Positions 1 to 5,999 of a DNA stretch of 6,761 bases are shown here, piece by piece. This DNA is from JBMYQA01 sp049600855. Its GTDB lineage: Bacteria; Bacteroidota; Bacteroidia; Cytophagales; Flammeovirgaceae. The first letter of the stretch is position 1. Each line of letters opens with the position of its first letter. The translations under genes were made by a program, and so were the position numbers. The notes beneath the pieces are model-generated. The model did not search any database. It was not told the DNA's origin and was given only the letters and a program-made list of their open reading frames with translations. The stretch spans positions 1 through 6,761 of the forward strand of contig JBMYQA010000314.1 in assembly GCA_049600855.1 (NCBI GenBank). The letters are read 5' to 3'.

Positions 1-78
1 TAATGGGCACGTAGATCTTTCACTATCGTTCAAGATGACAAAGTGAGAATTGCTGGAAACGTTGACTAGCATAATTTA

Positions 79-86
79 TATATTTG
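79..86 (+). promoter_or_regulatory. Candidate -7 promoter element ahead of ywbE
   Basis: The octamer TATATTTG matches the Bacteroidota primary sigma factor -7 consensus TAnnTTTG exactly. No TTG lies at the usual 17-23 base distance upstream; the nearest ones, at 62-64 and 50-52, leave gaps of 14 and 26 bases, so the -33 half is not convincing. A start here would give a leader of roughly 100 bases before ywbE. A second, poorer candidate is TAACTTTA at 165-172 with a TTG at 138-140 (24-base gap), which would give a leader of about 15 bases. I cannot choose between them from sequence alone. Nothing else recognisable is seen in bases 1-193. Confidence 0.25.
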
Positions 87-193
87 ATTATCAGAATCTT
101 GCAAAAGCATCGGGTAGAGAACTTCATTCCTTTCTTCTTGGCAAAAACTTGTGATAATTTTCCTTAACTTTACCTACACAAAATACCAATTTA

Positions 194-397
194 ATGTCTG
201 ACGGAAGAAATCGAAATAATATTAAAATCGGCTATTACGTAGCTGTTGTAGAAAAACACAATCAGCGGACTAATGAATTAACGCATGGTGAAGTAAAGCG
301 TATATTAACAAAGTCTGCGTTTCACCCTCATGGCATCAAAGTGATGCTTGATACAGGCGAAGTTGGTAGGGTAAAAGAAATTCTTGAAACTGAATAG
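194..397 (+). CDS. ywbE: YwbE family small protein (DUF2196)
   Basis: This is a 67-residue protein of the YwbE family, which is widespread in bacteria and has no established biochemical role. The family pattern is clear: an N-terminal NIKIG segment (residues 9-13), a V-x-V-V-E-K strand, a Q-R-T-x-x-L-T-x-G-x-V block around residues 24-34, the strongly conserved run ILTKSAFHPHGIKV (37-50), and a closing GEVGRVKEI. The length is normal for the family, and the composition (beta-strands, basic and glycine turns, no signal peptide) suggests a small cytoplasmic beta-barrel protein. The ATG is preceded by an A/T-rich leader without a Shine-Dalgarno sequence, as is usual in Bacteroidota. Its stop lies 2 bases before the ATG of the SGNH hydrolase, so the two are probably co-transcribed. 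A nucleic-acid-binding role is sometimes guessed from the fold type, but nothing here proves it. Confidence 0.9.
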   Translation: MSDGRNRNNIKIGYYVAVVEKHNQRTNELTHGEVKRILTKSAFHPHGIKVMLDTGEVGRVKEILETE

Positions 398-399
398 AC

Positions 400-1542
400 A
401 TGAGAAAACGGTTATTTCAGGTGATTACAGTCATCCTAGCCACCTCTATAACACTACTTTTACTTGAGTTTGGAGTTCGGATAATAGCGCCTCAAAGTCT
501 AGTTGCCACCCAAAGTGACATCGCATGGCGAACAGATGATACATTTGGCTGGAACCATCAAGCCAATGTGAATACGCAAATTAACCTTGCTGCAGCAGAA
601 GTAGCATTTGCGACCGATGCGTATGGTTATCGGATCAATAGCACCCCTGTTCACTATCCTGAAAATGCCAAAAACGTCTTGGTATTAGGCGATTCTTTTT
701 TAGAGGCCGCCCAAGTGGAAAATGAAGAAAGCACGGTTGAGGTGTTACGCTTAGCACTTGAGAAAGAAGGAATTTCAAGCCGATTTTATAATACTGCCGT
801 TTCTGGATGGGATCCTAATCATTACTTTCTTGCTGCTAAACAAGCATTAGAAGAGCATCAATTGACAATCGATTATGGACTGGTGTTTTTGTATATTGGC
901 AACGACATCATCAATGAAATAAAAAATCGTTATCAGCCCAAAAAAAAATTCAAAACGCATCATTTTCATATACCAAAAAAGTGGAATAGTAAAGGAATCA
1001 AAAAGGCATTTCTTTATCCGATTAATGATTTTTTTGAACAACGGTCGCATTTATTCATATTCATCAAAAAAAAGAATTATAACCTGTTAGGTAAATTAGG
1101 ATTAGGTACTTATTATTTTCCTGAAGTGTTTAAAAAAGATTTTAAAGATTCAGAAAATTGGCAAACGACTTATGAAGTTTGTCGTAAGATTCGTCACTTA
1201 TTTTTGTCAAAAAACATTCCTGTAGATTTTGTATTAATCCCAACTTCGTATCAGGTAAATGAGGAACAATTTCGTGAATATCAACAATACTTTAATATTG
1301 ATGTGAATACGATAGCACTGGATCAACCCAACCAAATTTTAAGCGAAAAATTTGCTACCGATTCTGTGTTGTTGCTCGATCCTCTTGAGTTCTTTCGAGC
1401 TGAAGCTAAACAAGGAAATCGACTTTATGGCACCATAGATAAGCACTTTATCCCCTTAGGCCATCAAAAAATGGCTGAATATCTATTGCCAACCGTTCAA
1501 ACTGCGTTAAGTGTAAGAGACACTACAGCTAGCCCAAATTAA
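400..1542 (+). CDS. Membrane-anchored SGNH/GDSL-type hydrolase
   Basis: This 380-residue protein starts with a basic MRKR and one hydrophobic helix (about residues 5-30), so it is probably a signal-anchored protein with its catalytic domain in the periplasm. SGNH family blocks are visible. Block I is VLVLGDSF (93-100) with the likely nucleophile Ser99. Block II is probably the AVSGW turn with Gly136. Block III is YIGND (165-169) with the oxyanion-hole Asn168. Block V is IDKHF followed by GH (346-355), giving the likely acid and base Asp347 and His349. Such enzymes are serine esterases or acetylhydrolases, and bacterial membrane-bound forms often act on acyl groups of cell-wall or extracellular sugars; the substrate here is unknown. 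A lysine- and aromatic-rich insertion (about 173-230) separates block III from the C-terminal half and is A/T-rich, with A9, T7 and A8 runs. The start is 2 bases after the ywbE stop. No acyltransferase partner gene is visible nearby. Confidence 0.85.
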   Translation: MRKRLFQVITVILATSITLLLLEFGVRIIAPQSLVATQSDIAWRTDDTFGWNHQANVNTQINLAAAEVAFATDAYGYRINSTPVHYPENAKNVLVLGDSFLEAAQVENEESTVEVLRLALEKEGISSRFYNTAVSGWDPNHYFLAAKQALEEHQLTIDYGLVFLYIGNDIINEIKNRYQPKKKFKTHHFHIPKKWNSKGIKKAFLYPINDFFEQRSHLFIFIKKKNYNLLGKLGLGTYYFPEVFKKDFKDSENWQTTYEVCRKIRHLFLSKNIPVDFVLIPTSYQVNEEQFREYQQYFNIDVNTIALDQPNQILSEKFATDSVLLLDPLEFFRAEAKQGNRLYGTIDKHFIPLGHQKMAEYLLPTVQTALSVRDTTASPN

Positions 1543-1580
1543 AAAAGCTAGAAGTAAAGTTGTTCCGTTTACTTCTAGCT
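1536..1580 (-). terminator. Rho-independent terminator of the M1 peptidase transcript
   Basis: A perfect 13-bp inverted repeat lies between the two convergent genes: AGCTAGAAGTAAA at 1546-1558 pairs with TTTACTTCTAGCT at 1568-1580 around a 9-base loop. On the minus strand the stem is followed directly by a run of six T and then AATTT (1546 down to 1536), the classic intrinsic-terminator layout. It begins 29 bases after the M1 peptidase stop. On the plus strand no T-run follows the stem, so it would stop SGNH transcripts poorly, although the hairpin may still protect that 3' end. The A-run overlaps the SGNH stop codon. Confidence 0.8.
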
Positions 1581-1609
1581 CCATTGAATTCATTAATCAC
1601 ATCCCGTTT

Positions 1610-3505
1610 TTATCCCTCCTGATGGCCAACAATGGGGTCAATGCTATTGGTAGCCACAAAGTGATAATTTTTACGCGAACGCTTGTAAATTCGCTTTGCC
1701 ATCGCTTGTGTCGCTTCAAACTTCATCATTTCGGCATACAATGGTTGAATAAACTTCCGACGACCTACCGAATAGCAAAATTCTTCTAAGCGCTTATAGG
1801 CTGGTTTATATTCATTGCGGATCACATGCATTAACCACTGGAATACCACTTCACTGTTGCCATTTTCGGTCAACTTAAAGGTAGCGTCCAAATCTTGCAT
1901 TTGTTCAGCTGTAAGCTTTTCAGGAAGGTTTTGTAAGAACAACCACCACTCTTGATATACCCAACCTTCTGTTTTCAAGTCAGCCGCTTTTGTGCCAGCC
2001 TTGAAGCGTTCCACCTCAGCCATCAATTTGGTAATTCGCTCAGACTCCACTTTCGGGCAATTATCGGGTAAACCCGTGTTGTAAATCCATTCTTCCAAGC
2101 CAATTTTTTCTTTCGCTCCCTCTACTTTACTCAATAAGTTTTCATCCAAGTAGGTGATGAACTTTTCTGTGGTCATCGTTTTGAACTTATTCGTTTCGAA
2201 ATAGTTTTTCAAAAACGCATCCCATTTTTCGCGACCTACTGTATTTTCGATCAGTTTAAGCAAAAAGAAGCCTTTATCATAAGCAATTGGCGTTACACCA
2301 TCATCAGGGTTTCTTCCTGTTAAGTCTAGCTTTAATCGTGAGTCATAGGCCTTGCCTTCTTTTTCTAGCGCAGCCACCATATCGCCTAAATCTTCGTAAG
2401 AAATCATGGCTAACATATCGGCAATGGGTTTGCCATACATCGACTCCATAATTCTATTTTCGAAATAAACGGTAAAGCCTTCATTCAACCAGAAATCATC
2501 CCAAGTCGCATTGGTCACTAAATTTCCCGACCAAGAGTGCGCCAATTCATGCGCGATGAGTGCCACTAAAGAACGGTCACCTGCAATAATGGTTGGGGTT
2601 GCAAAGGTCAAACGCGGATTTTCCATGCCGCCAAAAGGGAAGCTAGGTGGTAAAACAATGATATCGTAACGTTCCCACTGGTAAGGACCGTATAAAGCTT
2701 CAGCAGCAGCGATCATTTTCTCCATATCCGCAAATTCATACGCTGATTTTTCCACCAAAGAAGGCTCCGCATAGATGCCTGATCGTGCGCCCAAGGATTG
2801 AAATTCCAAATCGCCTACCGCTAATGCCAACAGATAAGCAGGAATTGGCTGTTCCATTTTGAAATGATATATCCCATCTTCAGTCTTTTCTTGTGGGTTA
2901 GCTGCACTCATTACGGCCAGTAAGTCTTTCGGTACTTGAACTTTCGCATTGTAAGTAAAACGGATACCGGGACTATCTTGGCAAGGCACCCACGTACGCG
3001 CTAAAATTGCCTGAGATTGCGTAAACAAAAATGGATTTCGTTTACCCGCAGTCTGTGATTTATCCAACCACTGCAACGCCTCTGCTTTAGGGCTCGTCTT
3101 GTAATGAATAGTGACTAGTTTCGTATTTTCTTCTAGCTCAATTTCCAAAGGCTCTCCCAAATGTTCTACTTCAGGATGGACTTTAAAGGGAATATCTTTT
3201 CCTTCAGAAGTTACCTTCTCAATCGTTAAATCTCTGGTATCAATAAATAATACGCCAGTTTCAGGTGTTTTTTTAATCGTTAATGTTGCAGTACCTGCAA
3301 TCACCTTGGTATCAAAATCTACTGCAACATCTAAATCAAGATGAGTCATTACAGCCTGGTCAGGCTTGGCAAAGGTGTGTTTATCTACCACTTTTTCTTC
3401 CTTTTTGGTGGATATTTCAGGTTTATCCTCTTGCTTTTCGGTTGAAGGGCCGCAAGAGATTGCTGTAAATAAAATAGCGATCAATGCGTAGGTTAACGTC
3501 CTCAT
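1610..3505 (-). CDS. M1 family zinc aminopeptidase, LTA4H-like, lipoprotein
   Basis: This 631-residue protein is a zinc aminopeptidase that removes N-terminal residues from peptides. A lipoprotein signal is present: a hydrophobic N-terminus ending in the lipobox AISC with Cys18, then a charged, Lys/Glu-rich linker to about residue 45. It is therefore probably anchored in an envelope membrane. The N-terminal beta domain (about 48-240) includes the PCQDSPG segment typical of the family. The catalytic domain holds the substrate-binding GGMEN (292-296) and the zinc motif HELAH (319-323), followed exactly 18 residues later by the third ligand, Glu342 in WLNEGF. Tyr409 in AYDKG matches the transition-state tyrosine (Tyr383 of human LTA4H). 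The helical C-terminal domain has G-R-R-K-F at 581-585, where Arg582 and Lys584 fit the carboxylate-binding pair of LTA4H (Arg563, Lys565). The length is normal for a full LTA4H-type enzyme plus a lipoprotein leader. An in-frame TAA 24 bases upstream fixes the ATG within a narrow stretch. It appears to be monocistronic. Confidence 0.95.
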   Translation of the reverse strand: MRTLTYALIAILFTAISCGPSTEKQEDKPEISTKKEEKVVDKHTFAKPDQAVMTHLDLDVAVDFDTKVIAGTATLTIKKTPETGVLFIDTRDLTIEKVTSEGKDIPFKVHPEVEHLGEPLEIELEENTKLVTIHYKTSPKAEALQWLDKSQTAGKRNPFLFTQSQAILARTWVPCQDSPGIRFTYNAKVQVPKDLLAVMSAANPQEKTEDGIYHFKMEQPIPAYLLALAVGDLEFQSLGARSGIYAEPSLVEKSAYEFADMEKMIAAAEALYGPYQWERYDIIVLPPSFPFGGMENPRLTFATPTIIAGDRSLVALIAHELAHSWSGNLVTNATWDDFWLNEGFTVYFENRIMESMYGKPIADMLAMISYEDLGDMVAALEKEGKAYDSRLKLDLTGRNPDDGVTPIAYDKGFFLLKLIENTVGREKWDAFLKNYFETNKFKTMTTEKFITYLDENLLSKVEGAKEKIGLEEWIYNTGLPDNCPKVESERITKLMAEVERFKAGTKAADLKTEGWVYQEWWLFLQNLPEKLTAEQMQDLDATFKLTENGNSEVVFQWLMHVIRNEYKPAYKRLEEFCYSVGRRKFIQPLYAEMMKFEATQAMAKRIYKRSRKNYHFVATNSIDPIVGHQEG

Positions 3506-3521
3506 AGTTTCATAAATTAAG

Positions 3522-3550
3522 AATGATTAGTACGACTAACATCAATCAAA
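3522..3550 (-). promoter_or_regulatory. Weak promoter candidate for the M1 peptidase
   Basis: Reading the minus strand, TTTG (3550-3547) is followed after 17 bases by TAATCATT (3529-3522). This is a partial match to the Bacteroidota -33 TTTG / -7 TAnnTTTG arrangement; the -7 box matches at only five of the six fixed positions if a T is counted generously. The distance to the ATG would give a leader of about 10-15 bases. Two short dyads (3527-3539 and 3557-3569) overlap or flank it. The 211-base gap 3506-3716 otherwise shows no gene. Confidence 0.2.
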
Positions 3551-3716
3551 TCAGCGGTCTCAAAGAGACTTGTAACGGTATGGTGCAAGTCGATTTCAAA
3601 ATTAGAACTTCAAAAGGAAATTCCTAAGAAAAGCATTTATCATTCCATGAAATGAAATAAACTTATTGAATCGCTCTCCGTATAACAGCTCATTTTCCCT
3701 ACCTGAGCCACTTACC

Positions 3717-5222
3717 TTATTTCTTCTTATATTTTCCATTCTCGAAACGAAAAATCCCTTCCGCATGGTCTGGTTGAACCGCGTGACTAGATTTATCCAC
3801 AAAATCTTTGTCTAGCGGTCTGAAGTATGGAAGAGTTACGGCATTAGAAATGGTGATTTCACCTTGATTATCAATGGTAAATGAATATTTATATCCTTCA
3901 TTGTTGGTACTAGGGGGAGATCTCATATTGATGATTCTGTAATAGTTTTGAGCCTCAAACAGCAGCTTTTTTTCGTCTTGATTCCAAACTTCAATTCTTT
4001 CGATTTCATAAGTCTTACAAGGTCCATAAGCATCATTTACCACACTTTGACACATACGGGAAATAATAATTTCTTTATCCCCCGTTCCATCTATTTGCAT
4101 CTCTTTCATCACGCTTGGTTCTGTACAAAACGTCACATTAGCATCCAATACTATTGGGGAAAGTAGTATGGAATCCATAGAATTTTTAAGGTATAAAACA
4201 TCATGTCTTTGTTGCTGGCTTCCGTTTGCATTAAACCGCGTTTCTTTTCCACTTATAAAGCCTCTATAACCGATTTTCCCTATAAAGCGTGTTAATGTAA
4301 AGCTTGTTAATACGGGTTCAATTTTATCATACTTAATGGGCTGAATAATTTCCCCTTGATGGTTGATAAATCCATATTTACCTCCTATACCTACAACTGC
4401 CGTATTGTGATAAAATGGCGTAGCTCTGTCATATTTTAGGGGAATAACCTCTGTACCAGTACTATCTATGTAGCCAAATTTCTCATCAATTTTTACTATA
4501 GCTCTTTTGTTCCAGAATTTATCGGCATAATCATATGGCCTTTGGCTAATAATCTGTCCTTTTCGGTCAATGTAAACAAATTTCTCATTTTTCTTTGCCA
4601 CCACTGGCTCATAATTGCTCAAAAACAAGATTGGTTCATCGTACCTAAAGGGTTGTATGACTTTTCCTTCATCATTGAGGATACCAAACTTTTTATTTTT
4701 TTTGGCAACTATCATTTTTAAGCTAGGAGAGTATTGTATATCTGAATAAATTGGAGGAATAACGACTTTACCCTTTCTATCGATGAGGCCATATTTAGCT
4801 TTAGTGAGGTCTAGATTTCCATATCGTTTTCCATTATTCTGACTGCTTTTTTTACAGTTTTGAACAATTCTATAGCGCTCCATTTTGTGAGCGGTCATGT
4901 TTTCTAATGGCACTTGCTGTGGAGGAACTAAGTCGAAATGGTGTGGTGAGTATCCACAGGAATTGTAAGATTTTATGATTTTTCCTTTTGCATCTCTAAA
5001 AATATAAATTGCTGGATGTGGCCTTACGTGGTTAGGCAGAGGAGAATTATAATCAAATGCGCTTAGCTCAGATAAATTTATCCTAATTCTTATTTCTACC
5101 ATTTGCACATTGTCTTCCATTGGATAATAAATCGTCTCATAACCACTTGAAGCGGTTTGTGCATGTACCCCCATGCTCCATAGCAGTAATAAAATGGTTA
5201 TAAACTGCACACCTATTTTCAT
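3717..5222 (-). CDS. Secreted WG-repeat protein with unknown C-terminal domain
   Basis: The protein has 501 residues from the ATG chosen here. That start gives a compact signal peptide beginning MKIGVQF and ending near VHAQT (about residue 22), so export is likely. In-frame alternatives are ATG at 5232-5234, which has an AGGG 8 bases upstream, and GTG at 5241-5243. An uncharacterised N-terminal region (about 23-140) is followed by five WG-type repeats (about 142-301), each of the form K-x-G-x-I-D-x-x-G-x-x-V-I-x-P-x-x-Y-D; in this copy the usual Trp is replaced by Tyr or Phe. The C-terminal region (about 340-480) is not recognised, but it contains IDGTGDKEI, which resembles a single FG-GAP-like calcium loop. 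Five cysteines (89, 123, 366, 391, 402) could form disulfides outside the cytoplasm. WG repeats are thought to be binding or scaffold modules, so no reaction can be assigned. The gene lies 35 bases after the receptor-like gene on the same strand and is probably the last gene of that operon. Confidence 0.85.
   Translation of the reverse strand: MKIGVQFITILLLLWSMGVHAQTASSGYETIYYPMEDNVQMVEIRIRINLSELSAFDYNSPLPNHVRPHPAIYIFRDAKGKIIKSYNSCGYSPHHFDLVPPQQVPLENMTAHKMERYRIVQNCKKSSQNNGKRYGNLDLTKAKYGLIDRKGKVVIPPIYSDIQYSPSLKMIVAKKNKKFGILNDEGKVIQPFRYDEPILFLSNYEPVVAKKNEKFVYIDRKGQIISQRPYDYADKFWNKRAIVKIDEKFGYIDSTGTEVIPLKYDRATPFYHNTAVVGIGGKYGFINHQGEIIQPIKYDKIEPVLTSFTLTRFIGKIGYRGFISGKETRFNANGSQQQRHDVLYLKNSMDSILLSPIVLDANVTFCTEPSVMKEMQIDGTGDKEIIISRMCQSVVNDAYGPCKTYEIERIEVWNQDEKKLLFEAQNYYRIINMRSPPSTNNEGYKYSFTIDNQGEITISNAVTLPYFRPLDKDFVDKSSHAVQPDHAEGIFRFENGKYKKK
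4320..4799 (-). repeat. Five tandem WG-type protein repeats
   Basis: Within the secreted protein, units begin near YGLIDRKGKVVIPPIY, FGILNDEGKVIQPFRYD, FVYIDRKGQIISQ, FGYIDSTGTEVIPLKYD and YGFINHQGEIIQPIKYD. Successive units lie about 33-37 residues apart. The aromatic-Gly pair, the turn glycine and the closing (K/R)YD are the constant features; the third unit is the most diverged, having Val instead of Gly after the aromatic. A possible sixth remnant (IGYRGFISGKE) follows. Similarity is at the protein level; I see no obvious near-identical DNA copies. Confidence 0.8.
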
Positions 5223-5257
5223 AAATATAGCCATCAACTTCACCCTATTGTTATGAT

Positions 5258-5968
5258 TTAACCAATATCAAAAAAACTTAAAAAACGCTTCAACAAAGAA
5301 GGTTTGCTTTGTTTAGACTTCTTAGAAGCAATAAATAAAGGCTCGTCGTCTATCACCTCTTTCTCTTCGAGGGTAAATTCGAGTTCTAAGAAATGATAAA
5401 TATTCTTCAAACCTTTAATTGCATCATCAATCAAACCTTCCACTTCAAGAGTTGCTCCTTCTGCCTGTTCAGCCAATTGCCGAATGCCATTAGCGGTGTC
5501 TGCAAAACCTTTACCCGCTTCACCTGCCCTAGCTGCTTCAATGGCAGCATTTAAGGAAAGTAGGTTAATTTGGGCTGCAATGGGTCTTATTACAGCCCCT
5601 TCACTTCTAACTTTGGCTAAACCTGCTAACACGCTATGTAACTGATCAATAAAAGTATTGTCATGATTCTTTATCAGCTGCTCCAATTTATTCAAATCAG
5701 CTTGAACAGTTTGAAATGCATGCTCGATTTCAGACTTAGACACCACAGTCAGCTCTGCCAGTTTATCAATTTCCTCTGCAACTAGTCCAAAACCCTTTCC
5801 GGAATGCCCAGTATTTTCAGCACTATTAATAGCATATACAGCTAATGACTTCAGTTGTTGAGCCATGTCTGTAATGATAGACACTGCTCCTGTAATCTCA
5901 TTAATGCTACACTGTTCAACTCGCTTCAGAATTTCTTCATCTGATACCTCTTTGTTACCAACTATCAT
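5258..5968 (-). CDS. Soluble chemoreceptor-like protein with duplicated MCP hairpin tip
   Basis: This 236-residue protein resembles the cytoplasmic signalling domain of methyl-accepting chemotaxis proteins but has no membrane helix, HAMP or sensor domain. The canonical hairpin tip is at about 130-167: AAQINLLSLNAAIEAARAGE followed by GKGF (152-155) and IRQLAEQA. An upstream segment (about 35-72) has the same pattern, with SGKGFGLVAEEIDKLAE, at an exact offset of 95 residues. The first copy lacks the E-A-A-R-A-G core that chemoreceptors use to contact CheA/CheW. Between the copies is a helical linker (about 75-128). The C-terminus (about 215-236) is lysine-rich and ends in LLKRFLSFF, a possible amphipathic membrane-binding helix. 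The ATG is well supported, because an in-frame TAA lies 25 bases upstream. The gene begins 31 bases after the alpha-2-macroglobulin stop and is followed 35 bases later by the WG-repeat gene, so it is probably in an operon. Its signalling partner is unknown; no che genes are visible here. Confidence 0.85.
   Translation of the reverse strand: MIVGNKEVSDEEILKRVEQCSINEITGAVSIITDMAQQLKSLAVYAINSAENTGHSGKGFGLVAEEIDKLAELTVVSKSEIEHAFQTVQADLNKLEQLIKNHDNTFIDQLHSVLAGLAKVRSEGAVIRPIAAQINLLSLNAAIEAARAGEAGKGFADTANGIRQLAEQAEGATLEVEGLIDDAIKGLKNIYHFLELEFTLEEKEVIDDEPLFIASKKSKQSKPSLLKRFLSFFDIG
5411..5575 (-). repeat. MCP hairpin-tip repeat, copy 2 (canonical)
   Basis: This codes for residues 132-186 of the receptor-like protein. 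It keeps the chemoreceptor signature N-L-L-x-L-N-A-A-I-E-A-A-R-A-G, then GKGF and QLAE. It aligns without gaps to copy 1 at an offset of 95 residues. By hand count, 17 of 48 positions are identical between residues 130-177 and 35-82. Confidence 0.75.
5696..5860 (-). repeat. MCP hairpin-tip repeat, copy 1 (degenerate tip)
   Basis: This codes for residues 37-91 of the receptor-like protein. It keeps the GKGF loop (57-60), the VAEEIDKLAE helix and the following S-x-x-E-I-E, but it has INSAENTGHS where the canonical tip has IEAARAGEA. Copy 1 may be an evolved structural mimic or a degenerate duplicate. Confidence 0.7.
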
Positions 5969-5999
5969 GTATAAGCTAATTAGACAAAAGATTTACCTA

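Noticed and set aside
4..69. Open frame WARRSFTIVQDDKVRIAGNVD ending at TAG, possibly a C-terminal remnant of an upstream gene
   Set aside because: An in-frame TAA occupies bases 1-3, there is no start codon, and 21 codons is too short to distinguish from chance; I recognise no family.
847..1050. Minus-strand frame inside the SGNH gene
   Set aside because: It is antisense to a gene with clear catalytic motifs, and its composition follows from that gene's codons.
3111..3468. Two plus-strand frames opposite the N-terminal part of the M1 peptidase
   Set aside because: Serine- and hydrophobic-rich translations opposite a conserved gene, with no independent start signal or motif.
3626..3661. Weak hairpin (TTTAT-CATT / AATG-aa-ATAAA) followed by GCTTTTCTT on the minus strand, a possible terminator for the WG-repeat gene
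   Set aside because: The stem is almost all A/T, contains a two-base bulge and has a broken T-run, so it is too weak to call.
3602..3802. A 66-codon minus-strand frame overlapping the 3' end of the WG-repeat gene
   Set aside because: It overlaps the well-supported WG-repeat coding region in another frame, has low-complexity composition and no family resemblance.
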